NCBI GenBank assembly: GCA_026705345.1
Contig: JAPPAV010000069.1
Coordinates: 62,001-126,000 of the forward strand
DNA from: Gammaproteobacteria bacterium
Lineage (GTDB): Bacteria > Pseudomonadota > Gammaproteobacteria > Pseudomonadales > Azotimanducaceae
Length of the DNA: 64,000 bases
Reading direction: 5' to 3'
Of this stretch, positions 36,752 through 45,544 are shown piece after piece. The notes under the pieces are model-generated. The model saw only the letters and a list, made by a program, of their open reading frames with translations, did not search any database and was not told the DNA's origin. Position 1 is the first letter of the stretch, and each line of letters starts with the position of its first letter. The position numbers and the translations under genes were made by a program.

Positions 36752-37732
36752 CTAGGGCACCTCGACGTGGTCGAGAATCGTGGCGGCGAGATCGTCCGTA
36801 TCCCGACCTTCCGCCTCGGCTTCGTACGTGGCGACGATGCGGTGGCGCAGCACATCCGGGGCGATGCTCTTCACGTCGTGGGGACTGGCGTAGTTGCGTC
36901 CGGCCAGCAACGCGTGGGTCTTGGCCAGTTGGACGAGGCTCAACGATCCCCGCACCGACGCGCCGTACTCGATCAGATTGGCCAGTTCCGGCAGCCCCGC
37001 GTCGGCGGGGGCTCGCGTTGCGGCCACCAGGTCGACCGCGTAGCGCTTCACCTTGTCGTCCACGAACACCTGTCGCATTGCGTCCCTCGCATTGAGGATT
37101 GCCGCACCGGCCATGACCGGATTCGCCGTCGGCGCCGCGCCCTCCCCCGCCATTCGGTCGATGACGCGAACCTCGTCGTCGTTGGACAGATAGCCGACGC
37201 GAAGCTTCATCATGAAGCGGTCTAGCTGGGCTTCCGGAAGCGGATAGGTGCCTTCCTGCTCGATGGGATTCTGGGTCGCCATGACCAGGAACGGCTTGTC
37301 GAGAGGGAAGGTCTCCTCGCCCAGGGTGACCTGGCGCTCCTGCATGGCTTCGAGCAGGGCCGCCTGGACCTTGGCGGGGGCGCGGTTGATCTCGTCGGCG
37401 AGGATCAGGTTGCCGAACACCGGACCCTTGCGCACCGAATAGGTGCCTTCCCTCGGGTTGAAGATCTGGGTGCCGGTGACATCGCCGGGGAGCATGTCCG
37501 GGGTGAACTGGATGCGCGAGAACCGGCAGTCCACCGTCGCCGCCAACGTGCTGATGGCGAGAGTCTTGGCGAGACCGGGCACGCCCTCGAGCAGAACGTG
37601 CCCGTCGGCGATCAGCGCGAGGAGAAGCCGGTGGACCAGTTCGTCCTGGCCCACCAAGACCTTGCCGACCTCCGCCCTGACCGCATCGAACTGCGCCTTG
37701 ATCGTCGTGGTTTCCAGTCCCGCTTCCGCCAT
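36752..37732 (-). CDS. MoxR-family AAA+ ATPase
   Basis: A 326-residue AAA+ ATPase of the MoxR branch. Walker A is GVPGLAKT (about 50-57), Walker B is LILADEINRAPAKVQ with the acidic pair, and sensor-type FLVMATQNPIEQEGTYPLPE is a MoxR hallmark. ATP hydrolysis would remodel client proteins, usually with VWA partners, which follow in the same operon. The start at ATG has GGAGG at suitable distance; an in-frame TTG at 37750 would cover that ribosome site. It leads an operon of seven overlapping or closely spaced genes. Confidence 0.92.
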   Translation of the reverse strand: MAEAGLETTTIKAQFDAVRAEVGKVLVGQDELVHRLLLALIADGHVLLEGVPGLAKTLAISTLAATVDCRFSRIQFTPDMLPGDVTGTQIFNPREGTYSVRKGPVFGNLILADEINRAPAKVQAALLEAMQERQVTLGEETFPLDKPFLVMATQNPIEQEGTYPLPEAQLDRFMMKLRVGYLSNDDEVRVIDRMAGEGAAPTANPVMAGAAILNARDAMRQVFVDDKVKRYAVDLVAATRAPADAGLPELANLIEYGASVRGSLSLVQLAKTHALLAGRNYASPHDVKSIAPDVLRHRIVATYEAEAEGRDTDDLAATILDHVEVP

Positions 37733-37801
37733 CGTGCGTTCGCCCTCCAACTCCGCGAAAACCGCGGATTCTACGTCAGCGTCTTCGAATAGGGGTCCGC
37801 A

Positions 37802-39094
37802 TCACGGAACGACGCCGGATAGTTGCCAGTTGCCCCGCTGAAGCTGGATGGCGTAGGGAGTTCCCTCCGAGACTGCCCGCTCGAACTCGCCGACGTTGCC
37901 CACCGCGCGCCCGTCCACCGCCGTGATCACATCGCCGGACTCCAGCCCCAGCTCCCAGGCGCGACTGCCCCGGTCCACTTCGACGACCTCCACGCCATCT
38001 ACGCTACCGAAGAGACGATGTCGCCGCGAAAGGTCGCGGAATTTCGCACCCGCAAGAGTCGAAGCCGGCACCGTGCGGGGGGCATCGACCTGAACCACAC
38101 GACCAATCGTCGCTTCGATCGTCCGCTTCTTGCCGCCGCGGATGACAACGAGCTCCACGTCCTGGCCGGCAGAAGCCAAGGCGATCCGGTTGCGCAGGTC
38201 CTGCATGTTCACGACATCCTCGTCGTCCAAGCGCACGATGACGTCCTCGGCCTCGATGCCCGCGGCTTCCGCGGCCGATTCGGGGAGCACTCTTCCGACG
38301 ACCGCACCCTTGCCGGACTCGAGCCCGAGTTTCTCCATCGCGTCGGGAGTAACGTCGCCGATCAGCACGCCCAGCTGCCCACGATGCACCTCGCCGTGCT
38401 CGACGAGTTGGTCGGTAACCGCGCGGACGATGTTGGTCGGCACCGCGAATCCAAGACCCGCGCTGCCGCCGGATCGCGACACGATCACGGTGTTTATGCC
38501 CACCAGACTTCCCTCCAGATCGACGAGCGCGCCACCGGAATTGCCCTGGTTGATGGATGCGTCGGTCTGGATGAAGTCCTCGTAGCCGCCCCGGATGAAT
38601 CCGCTCCGTCCCAAGGCGCTGACAATCCCCGACGTGGCGGTCTGGCTAAGACCGAACGGGTTGCCGATCGCGACGACCAGATCCCCGACCGCCAGTTCAT
38701 CGGAGTCGCCAAGCGGCAGCGCCTGAAGGTCGTCCGCCGCGATCTTCAGAAGGCCGATGTCCGTGTCGGGATCGCTGCCGATCAGTTCCGCTTCGAACGT
38801 CCGTCTATCGTTGAGCGTCACCGTGATTCTTTCCGCACCATCGATCACATGGTGATTGGTGACGACATGTCCCTTTCGCGCATCGATGATGACGCCGGAA
38901 CCCGCCGACCCGCGATTCGACCAACGTCCTCTCCTTGCGCCTTGTTCCACCTGGATGCTGACAACCGCGGGAATCGCCTCGGCGAGAACGGGCGCGAACG
39001 TCAGCTTGCCGTCATGGGCTGCGGACGCAAGCGAAATCGCGACGATCACGGCACCCGTCAAGCCAACTGCGACGGTCTTCATGGCGAGTCTCAT
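37802..39094 (-). CDS. HtrA/Deg-type periplasmic serine protease
   Basis: A 430-residue trypsin-like protease with two PDZ domains. A signal peptide occupies about 1-25 (VAVGLTGAVIVAISLASA). The catalytic triad reads H82 (TNHHVIDG), D112 (DPDTDIGLL) and S186 (NQGNSGGAL). PDZ1 is near 245-330 (RGQLGVLIGDVTPD) and PDZ2 near 345-425. It degrades or refolds damaged envelope proteins. AGGAGA precedes the ATG; a start at 39166 would add a non-signal lead. It lies 69 bp upstream of moxR on the same strand and may be cotranscribed, which fits an envelope-stress theme. Confidence 0.9.
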   Translation of the reverse strand: MRLAMKTVAVGLTGAVIVAISLASAAHDGKLTFAPVLAEAIPAVVSIQVEQGARRGRWSNRGSAGSGVIIDARKGHVVTNHHVIDGAERITVTLNDRRTFEAELIGSDPDTDIGLLKIAADDLQALPLGDSDELAVGDLVVAIGNPFGLSQTATSGIVSALGRSGFIRGGYEDFIQTDASINQGNSGGALVDLEGSLVGINTVIVSRSGGSAGLGFAVPTNIVRAVTDQLVEHGEVHRGQLGVLIGDVTPDAMEKLGLESGKGAVVGRVLPESAAEAAGIEAEDVIVRLDDEDVVNMQDLRNRIALASAGQDVELVVIRGGKKRTIEATIGRVVQVDAPRTVPASTLAGAKFRDLSRRHRLFGSVDGVEVVEVDRGSRAWELGLESGDVITAVDGRAVGNVGEFERAVSEGTPYAIQLQRGNWQLSGVVP

Positions 39095-39187
39095 CTGGGT
39101 CTCCTGATCCTTTGATGCCATAGCGGGCAATAGCGTCTTTGATGGCGGCAACCGCCAAGAGTTCAAGACCCGCGCGACGCGACTCCC

Positions 39188-41494
39188 CTACGTTTGCGGC
39201 AGCAGCGTCTGCCGCGTCTCGGCCGCCGCCAGGATGTCGTTCCAATCCCAAAGCTGCGGGACGGTCTCGACATCGGCCCAAGGTTCGGCCTGGTCCGCGT
39301 AGTGCGGGCTGCCGGGGTGCCCGGATGCGCCAAGCGGGACGATCCACCGGGAGTTTCGCCAGTCGGACGGGTCGTGAATGTAGCGGTTGACGGACATCAC
39401 CGTTGCAGTGAAACGGTCGGTCGGGGCATAGGCGCCGGCCAACGGCGTATCGGCATCGCCGTGGGTGGCAAGCGCGGGCGGGTCGAGCAGCTCGGCCCAG
39501 TCCGGAAAGACGCGGGACAAAGGGTGCCGAGGACGTGTCCGGTGGATGGCGCCCCAGGTCCACTTTCGACTGTCCGTACCCAAGCGCGAACGAAGTTCGC
39601 GAACGGCGTGGGCCAGCGCGGACTCGATCGCCGTTGCCCAGCTTCGTCCGTCCGCCAGGCAGGCGTCGTCTCCCCTCGCGGCGGATCGAACGGCGTCCGC
39701 GTAGATCGACGCGGCATACGCGGCGCCTTCCGCGGCCATCTCGCCGAATGCGGCCTCGAGGACTTCGCGAAAGAGGTGGGCTCGCACCGTTCCGTAGACC
39801 GTCGCTGCCACCGACGAGCGGTCGATCCGGCAGTCCCAATCCCGGAGGATGTCTCGACCTTCGCGGGCGTCGGGATCCTCGGGATTCAACGCCGTTACTC
39901 GTTCGACGAGGATCCGGGCCGGAATCGACTCGCGGTCACCGTGGATCAACGCCATGTGATCCGTCGTGGCCGTCCCGAGGGGAATCTCCTCGATTCGCGC
40001 GGTGATGCGGCGAGCACGCCAGTCCGGCGCGAAGTTCGTGTTGATGTAGTGGGGATAGTCGGCTTGGGTCGGCGCGTTGTTGCAGGTCACGACGTACCCG
40101 GGTTGCGGGTTGCGGGCGCTCGGCATCTCCTCGAAGGGGATCCGGCCCCGCCACTCGTGCTCCCCGATCCACCCGGGCACCGGCGTCCAAGCGTTCGCCA
40201 TGGACCGGACGGGTATGCGACCCCGGTAGCGGTAGCCAAACTCGCCGTGGACATCGGCGTAGACGAAATTGTTGACAGGTTCCGTCCACTCCCGGAGCGC
40301 TTCTTCGGCCTCGTACGCCGACCGGGCGATAAGCAGTTCGTAAAGGGTATTGGGCCAGGCCGTACCACTCAGCGTGCCCGTGTGGCTGAACGCGATCCCC
40401 TGTCCGCGTTCCGGATCGCCGGCGATGATCGGACCGTGCCGAGTTCGAACGACGGGAAGCATCTCCGGTGAACCACCCCGAACGGATAGGACTTCCTGGG
40501 TGACCTCGGCCGGCAACCAGTTGTCGCGGTAGGCGTACTCGAGCCGGTCGCGTTCGGTGCGGAAACGCTCGATGTAGAGATCCTGGTAGTCCGCAACGCC
40601 GTGGGTCATCCCCCAGGCCACGTACTTGGTGTGGCTGAAGTGCGGCATGCCGGGTACGCCCGGAAGCGCGTACCCGCTGCAACGAAACGCCGGACAGTTG
40701 ATATGCACCTGGTAGTAGACGTTGGGCGTATCCAGGGCGCGGTGCGAATCCCCTGCCACGAGCGGTAAACCGGACGCGGTGCGCGACCCCGAGACCACCC
40801 AGGCGTTGCTGCCGCCCTCGTCCTCGACCGGCAGTTCCGCCACGGCTGCAATGAGATCCTCCAAGCCCTGCTGCTCGACGGTGCCGTAGGTATCCCCTGG
40901 CGGCACCGAAACGAGACCCTCATCCGGATATCCCCGAAACAGCGGCCTGGCACGCTCCGCTCCCAGCGTAGAAGCTAGCCGCGCACGCCACAGCTTCACC
41001 TGGTAGGTCCCCATCAGCATGTTGCGGACCTTGTAGACCGCCAGGCAGTGCCACGGCTGCCACGGTTCGGGGCCGGCATCGAGAAGCTTGTATTCGATGC
41101 CAAGCGAACCGGTCGTCTCGATGAACGCGTTGACCCCATCGGCGTAGGCTTCGAGCATCGCCTTGGCGGCATCGCTCGACACCGCGAGATCCGCCTTGGC
41201 GGCCGGTTCCACACCGAACGTCCGCATCAGGCGGTCTTCGGCGAGTCCCAACCTCCCGGCGAACTCCGACCAGCGCCCGAGCGCCCGGTGCCGGTCGTAA
41301 TCCATATGCCAGAGCCGATCCTGGGCGGTGACGAAGCCCTGCGCGAAGAACGCGTCGTGGACCGTGGCGGCACGGATGTGCGGAATGCCCCAGCCGTCCC
41401 GCACGACCTCCACGGCCTGTTCCAGACCGGGCAGACGGATCGTCGATGCCACGTCGGGCAGTGCCGCCTCGAGATCCACGCGGGTTATGGGCAC
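39188..41494 (-). CDS. Penicillin acylase family Ntn-hydrolase
   Basis: About 768 residues from the GTG with GGAG eight bases ahead. It has the acylase layout: an alpha-chain beginning IRLPGLEQAVEVVRDGWGIP, a spacer, then the beta chain whose new N-terminal Ser is S229 in DEGGSNAWVVSGSR, where self-cleavage would occur. GMTHGVADYQDLYIERF and NNFVYADVHGEFGYRYRGR are family hallmarks, and the catalytic Asn site is near VVTCNNAPTQADYP. It hydrolyses amide bonds of beta-lactams, N-acyl amino acids or acyl-homoserine lactones; which is unknown. No signal peptide is seen at this start or at the upstream ones (41500, 41596, 41611). Confidence 0.83.
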   Translation of the reverse strand: MPITRVDLEAALPDVASTIRLPGLEQAVEVVRDGWGIPHIRAATVHDAFFAQGFVTAQDRLWHMDYDRHRALGRWSEFAGRLGLAEDRLMRTFGVEPAAKADLAVSSDAAKAMLEAYADGVNAFIETTGSLGIEYKLLDAGPEPWQPWHCLAVYKVRNMLMGTYQVKLWRARLASTLGAERARPLFRGYPDEGLVSVPPGDTYGTVEQQGLEDLIAAVAELPVEDEGGSNAWVVSGSRTASGLPLVAGDSHRALDTPNVYYQVHINCPAFRCSGYALPGVPGMPHFSHTKYVAWGMTHGVADYQDLYIERFRTERDRLEYAYRDNWLPAEVTQEVLSVRGGSPEMLPVVRTRHGPIIAGDPERGQGIAFSHTGTLSGTAWPNTLYELLIARSAYEAEEALREWTEPVNNFVYADVHGEFGYRYRGRIPVRSMANAWTPVPGWIGEHEWRGRIPFEEMPSARNPQPGYVVTCNNAPTQADYPHYINTNFAPDWRARRITARIEEIPLGTATTDHMALIHGDRESIPARILVERVTALNPEDPDAREGRDILRDWDCRIDRSSVAATVYGTVRAHLFREVLEAAFGEMAAEGAAYAASIYADAVRSAARGDDACLADGRSWATAIESALAHAVRELRSRLGTDSRKWTWGAIHRTRPRHPLSRVFPDWAELLDPPALATHGDADTPLAGAYAPTDRFTATVMSVNRYIHDPSDWRNSRWIVPLGASGHPGSPHYADQAEPWADVETVPQLWDWNDILAAAETRQTLLPQT

Positions 41495-41614
41495 TTTCAC
41501 TGCTCCGTTCGAATGCCAGCGTCCAATGGTACCGGCAGATTGCGCCACCCTCGTCCGACGATCCCGGACAGGCTGATATGCTTGACTGTCAGGCATTGTC
41601 ACCACACCCAAGCC

Positions 41615-42676
41615 ATGACTTCACTACACCCGAGCACGCTCTCGGATCAGGAGCGGGACGTTCTCAAACGCGACGGGTTCGTCGTCCTGAAGAACGCCGT
41701 GCCACCCGACGTTCGAGACCGGGCCAAGGCGACAATCAACACTGAGCCCACGCGCATCGTCCACGGCGACAATCCCGCCATCAACGGGCTCTACAACGAC
41801 TCCGTGCTACGGGACATCATGCTGGAGGCCATGGGACCGCATACGGCCCCGATCAATGCCCAGGTCGCCGTGACGATGCCCAACTACTCGGACGCGGTGG
41901 TACGCCGCAAAGCCAACCCCGCGTATCGGCCGGGTGCCCACGTGGACGGCGGATGGGCCGGGCTCTGCCCGGTCAAGCGCAGCGAAATCCTCGCATCCGG
42001 ACAGACGCTCGAGACCTGGGGCAGTGACGGCGACCCACATTCCATGGGCCCGGCGGGCGGTGCGCCACTTTGGCAGGACCGCGAACGGACATTGGCGATC
42101 GGCAGCTACACGGCCTTGGTGGGCGTCTGCCTCAACGACCAGCGCAAACCCGGCAAGGGCCAGTTCTCGGTCAGGCGCGGCGCCCACGAAGCGGTGGAGG
42201 CGTTCTTCCGCCGGCAACGCGACCAGGGCGGCCCCCTCGGCGGCGGCGGACCCGACTGGCCAAGACTCCAGGCCATGGGCGAAGACGACGCCTTCGCGGG
42301 GATCATGCCGCCGGCGATGGTCGAGACCTATCCGGACACCCGCTTCGAGTCGGACGACTGGCCGTGGCCCGAGTTGACGCCGGTGTTGATGGAGGAAGGC
42401 GATGCAGTGATCGCGCTTCACGCTCTGCCGCACACGGCCACGCCGAACATGAGCGACGACCCGCGAATGAACGTGTTCTTCCGCATTCGCCGCCTCCGGC
42501 CGGAAAACCCCCACGAAGGCAACAAGCGTATCGGCTGGGGCGTATCAGACCACCCCGACAGGGCATTGAACGGCGACTTCCTCGACTATCCGGACGACTA
42601 CGACCCTTTCAAGACGTCCATAGACAAGCTGTGCGACCACTGGAGCGATTGGGACGGCATTCGGCAGCCGCGCTGA
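41615..42676 (+). CDS. Phytanoyl-CoA dioxygenase-like protein
   Basis: A 353-residue 2-oxoglutarate/Fe(II) oxygenase-like protein. The N-terminal helix LSDQERDVLKRDGFVVLKNA is a PhyH hallmark. Iron ligands read H109-x-D111 (RPGAHVDGGWAG), and the distal histidine is in IALHALPHTATPNMS. The middle holds an insertion of about 60 residues (FFRRQRDQGGPLGGGGPDWP) missing from the smaller paralogue at 23393. The ATG is chosen because upstream in-frame codons are poor. It is divergent from the penicillin acylase. The substrate is unknown. Confidence 0.78.
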   Translation: MTSLHPSTLSDQERDVLKRDGFVVLKNAVPPDVRDRAKATINTEPTRIVHGDNPAINGLYNDSVLRDIMLEAMGPHTAPINAQVAVTMPNYSDAVVRRKANPAYRPGAHVDGGWAGLCPVKRSEILASGQTLETWGSDGDPHSMGPAGGAPLWQDRERTLAIGSYTALVGVCLNDQRKPGKGQFSVRRGAHEAVEAFFRRQRDQGGPLGGGGPDWPRLQAMGEDDAFAGIMPPAMVETYPDTRFESDDWPWPELTPVLMEEGDAVIALHALPHTATPNMSDDPRMNVFFRIRRLRPENPHEGNKRIGWGVSDHPDRALNGDFLDYPDDYDPFKTSIDKLCDHWSDWDGIRQPR

Positions 42677-42827
42677 ATGCCAAGAGTTGACAGCACGGGC
42701 CTTCCAGACTTGGCAACGATGTCCTGACGGGGTCGTGAACCATTTCCTCTGTCAAGCTGCGATCACCCGGGGAAAAAAGGTGTTGATGGCGCAGATCCTC
42801 CCGGCTTCGGATACGACGCGCTGACCG

Positions 42828-44024
42828 TCACCGGTCGATCGACTGTTCGGCACCCAGGCTGGCGAGGATTTCCGGGAAGTTGTCCATCGTCACCATCACG
42901 GCTTCGGCGGCGTGGGGAAAAGCCTCGTAGAAGGCGTCGAGCGCGAGCAAGTGACGTTCGGTGGCAGCGACCGTAGTGATCTGGATGGGCGTGGGAACGC
43001 GGCCGGTCTGGACCACAAAGTCCACTTCGCCGGACTGGCGCCAATAGAACACGTCGCCGTAGCGCTTCTTCAGTTCGATGAAGGTCGCGCATTCCAGCGC
43101 CTTGCCGAGATCGCGGCCTGTACGTGACACCGCGACTCGCCGCAGGCCGGTGTCGACCGGATAGTATTTCCGGTTTCTCCGCGACCGCTTGCGTTCCGAG
43201 AAGGCGAACCACGGACACGCAAACAGCAGGTAGGCCTGCTCGCAGGCTTCCAGGTACGCGGACACGGTCTCGACCGCGACGCCGCTGGCGGCCGCGATCC
43301 TGCGCAGGCTGAGTTCGGATCCCGCCGACTCGAAGACCATTTGCACGATCTGCTTGAGCGCCAGCGAGGATCTCGCGCCGACCCGTTCACGCACATCCCG
43401 CTGCACGATGTCGACGAAGTACTGGCGCAATAGCAGGTCGCCGTCGTCGCGCGCAATGGGTTCCGGAAAGCCGCCGCGATCCAGGTAGTCTCGAATTGAC
43501 GCGCCAGGATGAGTACCGCGGAACTCGGACGCGTCGAACGGGAATAGTTCAACGGTGATGTGCCTGCCGGTCAGCACGGACGACAATTCGCCGGACAGGA
43601 GGCGCGAGTTGGAGCCGCTGACCACGAACTGAAAACGACCTGGCCGCTCCAGTTTTGTCCGCAGCCACCTCTCCCAGCCATCTACCCATTGGATCTCGTC
43701 CAGCATGACCGTCAGCGTCTTGGCCCCGGGCGAGCGCTCGCCGAAGGCTTTCGTGAGCCGTTCGAGTGTCTCGTAGCCTAGGCAACCCGCGAGACGAGGA
43801 TCCTCGAAATTCACGAACAGGCAGTGTTTCCTGTCTAGCCGATAGCGGTCGACCAACTGCGCAAGCAAGGTGGACTTCCCGCACCGCCGGACGCCCTGGA
43901 TCACGAGAACGGTGCGATTTGACAGCGACCCGGGCAGTTCCACGGTTCGGCGGATGGAGGGCGGGGGCGGCGACTCCCAGAAACTCCAGGTTCCGGCGAT
44001 CTCCAGAAGCTCATCATCAAGCAT
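42828..44024 (-). CDS. AAA+ ATPase with DUF4143 domain
   Basis: A 398-residue protein. The N-terminal AAA domain has Walker A VIQGVRRCGKSTLL (41-54), Walker B LTVMLDEIQWVDGW (104-117) and sensor VVSGSNSRLL. The C-terminal DUF4143 half includes a winged-helix-like segment (LRRIAAASGVAVETVSAYLE) and a nuclease-fold-like stretch, FIELKKRYGD...WRQSGEVDFVV, that could be a PD-(D/E)xK remnant. Members are common in genomes, often sporadic and near mobile DNA, and their role is not settled. Three palindromic sites begin at the base just upstream of the ATG (44026), so expression is probably controlled there. No partner gene adjoins. Confidence 0.87.
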   Translation of the reverse strand: MLDDELLEIAGTWSFWESPPPPSIRRTVELPGSLSNRTVLVIQGVRRCGKSTLLAQLVDRYRLDRKHCLFVNFEDPRLAGCLGYETLERLTKAFGERSPGAKTLTVMLDEIQWVDGWERWLRTKLERPGRFQFVVSGSNSRLLSGELSSVLTGRHITVELFPFDASEFRGTHPGASIRDYLDRGGFPEPIARDDGDLLLRQYFVDIVQRDVRERVGARSSLALKQIVQMVFESAGSELSLRRIAAASGVAVETVSAYLEACEQAYLLFACPWFAFSERKRSRRNRKYYPVDTGLRRVAVSRTGRDLGKALECATFIELKKRYGDVFYWRQSGEVDFVVQTGRVPTPIQITTVAATERHLLALDAFYEAFPHAAEAVMVTMDNFPEILASLGAEQSIDR

Positions 44025-44025
44025 C

Positions 44026-44098
44026 GTCGAATGAACTCGACAAATTAGTTGCTGTCGAGTCTATTCGACAAATGGGCATCATGTCGAATCTACTCGAC
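44026..44098. promoter_or_regulatory. Three GTCGA-N6-TCGAC palindromes before the DUF4143 ATPase
   Basis: Three 16-bp sites, each GTCGA, six bases, TCGAC, at 44026-44041, 44054-44069 and 44083-44098. Their starts are 28 and 29 bp apart. The second and third share the core TCTA; the first has ATGAAC between the arms. The first lies one base upstream of the ATG codon (on the minus strand), over the region of the ribosome binding site. Such regular palindromes fit a set of repressor operators, or dimer sites on spaced helical turns. Both the ATPase (minus) and the small membrane protein (plus) flank this region. Confidence 0.7.
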
Positions 44099-44204
44099 AA
44101 TATTCGTCCCCTGGCGAGCCTTATTCGAGAGACCGAATTGTTGGTGAGCACGACGTGCTAGGGTCGCTTGCCTGTTGAGCGCGCTTTCCTGCCGTGGAGA
44201 TCCC

Positions 44205-44447
44205 ATGTCCAACTGGCTACTGTTTCTATTCGCGTCGGTCTTTCTGATTCTCATTCCCTTGGTCCCCAAACTGGTGCGGTTGAGGATTCGATTCATGAGG
44301 TGGATTCACTGGGAATGGGCAGCCAGAGTGCTTGAAGACCACTTCCAAGGGTGGTGCTGGTTCTTTCGTATCGTGTTTTTCGCAATTGCGGCCGCGTTGT
44401 TCTTTGGTGGACTGGCAAGGGCCAATGCGCTGGTAGCTTCCGTCTGA
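44205..44447 (+). CDS. Small two-helix membrane protein
   Basis: An 80-residue protein with two hydrophobic helices, about 4-22 (WLLFLFASVFLILIPLVP) and 50-68 (WCWFFRIVFFAIAAALFFGG), separated by an arginine- and tryptophan-rich stretch (RIRFMRWIHWEWAARVLEDH). Both ends and loops are charged as in small inner-membrane proteins. The ATG has TGGAGA upstream. It starts 107 bp from the palindrome cluster and diverges from the DUF4143 ATPase. No family is recognised. Confidence 0.6.
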   Translation: MSNWLLFLFASVFLILIPLVPKLVRLRIRFMRWIHWEWAARVLEDHFQGWCWFFRIVFFAIAAALFFGGLARANALVASV

Positions 44448-44525
44448 CTTTGGCCAGGCCGACACAGCCGTCGCGCCAACCGTCGCGACAACGTTCGGAA
44501 ATCAAAACTCGACCGCGGAAGTCGC

Positions 44526-45365
44526 CTACCGAAGCATGTGCAAAGCCAGGAACGCCCGGACTTGGTCGGCAAGTCGAGACGTCGCGGCGGACGCCTGGTA
44601 GGCGAAGCCGTGTGGCAGTCCCGGGTAGAAGAGGTAGTTGAGCGATCCCCCGGCGTCCTGGTACTCGCGTACCAGTTCGAGGGTCATCGGGCGCGGCACA
44701 TTGGCGTCTTCCCCGGGCTGAACCACCAAGGCCGCAGGTAGGCATTGCATTTCGCCCGCGCGAAGGGCCCGCTGCACGCTGGCCTGGCGCATGTGCGCCT
44801 CGTCACGGTAGTAGCGGCGATGGGCGGCAACAAGCTCCGCCCGGCCCGCGCGCTGCGCGTAGCGGTATCGAAACAACGGATCCGAGACCGGCCAAAGCGC
44901 GACCACGCAGCAAACGCGGGCGGACACCGATGCCGCGTCGACGTCCGCATGGATCGGCGTGCCGCGATGCGCGTCGATGTCAGGCTGGATAGCGGCAAGC
45001 AGAACCAGGTGACCACCGGAACTGCTGCCGATGAGACCGATCCGGTCGGGGTCGATGTCGAACGCCGCCGCCCTGGCGCGGACGTATCGGACGCCTGCGG
45101 TGATGTCCTGAACCGCGCAGGGGTGCTTGCCGTTGCGCCCGTCGCGGAAATCCAGCGAGAACACCGCGAACCCCCTCGACGCCAGATCCCGGCAAAGGAC
45201 CTCGGGTGCGTGTCGGTCGCCGGACGTCCAAGCGCCGCCGTGCACCATGACGACGGCCTTGCCGGACCGGTCGTCGGATGGGGCCGCGCGGTAGTGTTCC
45301 GCCAAGAGATCCAAGCCATCCGCGCGACCGTAGGTCAGCGTCTCGGACTCGACCGTCGGCAACAC
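44526..45365 (-). CDS. Alpha/beta hydrolase (BD-FAE/esterase-like)
   Basis: A 279-residue alpha/beta hydrolase. Oxyanion-hole motif VVMVHGGAWTSGDRHAPEVL near 38-57, nucleophile elbow GLIGSSSGGHLVLLAA, and a histidine in FYPGLPHGFAYQASA near the end complete the set; aspartate is probably in PGEDANVPRPM. It is related to carboxylesterases and kynurenine formamidase-like enzymes. The start is GTG with no clear ribosome site. The substrate is unknown. Confidence 0.83.
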   Translation of the reverse strand: MLPTVESETLTYGRADGLDLLAEHYRAAPSDDRSGKAVVMVHGGAWTSGDRHAPEVLCRDLASRGFAVFSLDFRDGRNGKHPCAVQDITAGVRYVRARAAAFDIDPDRIGLIGSSSGGHLVLLAAIQPDIDAHRGTPIHADVDAASVSARVCCVVALWPVSDPLFRYRYAQRAGRAELVAAHRRYYRDEAHMRQASVQRALRAGEMQCLPAALVVQPGEDANVPRPMTLELVREYQDAGGSLNYLFYPGLPHGFAYQASAATSRLADQVRAFLALHMLR

Positions 45366-45422
45366 GTCAGGTTCTTGCGTGACAGTCCTCGACCGAAGTC
45401 GACACCTCGGTCCATGCGAGAC

Positions 45423-45467
45423 GCGACCGCTTCGCGGTCGCCCCGAGAATTCGCTCCGCGAATTCTC
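45423..45467. repeat. Two tandem perfect hairpins
   Basis: Hairpin one is GCGACCGC / GCGGTCGC with loop TTC (45423-45441). Hairpin two is GAGAATTCGC / GCGAATTCTC with loop TCC (45445-45467), a perfect 10-bp stem. They sit 58 bases upstream of the esterase GTG in the gap before the MaoC stop. They may be terminators for the MaoC transcript or a palindromic repeat. Confidence 0.6.
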
Positions 45468-45524
45468 CCGGCAGCGAGGCGGCGCTGACCGCCAGGTAAC
45501 AAAGGACGGATTTGTTCCATGCGA

Positions 45525-45544
45525 GGGCGACCGCAGGGTCGCCC
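45525..45544. repeat. Hairpin touching the MaoC stop codon
   Basis: A perfect 8-bp stem (GGGCGACC / GGTCGCCC) with loop GCAG, ending one base before the minus-strand TAG stop. Together with CTACG it makes the shared 10-mer CGCCCCTACG (45540-45549). This position favours a terminator role for the MaoC gene, although it has no T-tract. Confidence 0.55.

Noticed and set aside
37823-39115. A 430-residue plus-strand frame opposite the HtrA protease
   Set aside because: Shadow frame; the protease on the other strand has a full catalytic triad and PDZ domains.
39194-40471. A 425-residue plus-strand frame opposite the penicillin acylase
   Set aside because: Antisense shadow; the acylase has strong family motifs.
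44026-44098. Possible CRISPR array (three repeats, 28-29 bp period)
   Set aside because: Only three 16-bp units with 12-13 bp between them, a spacer length far too short, and no cas genes.
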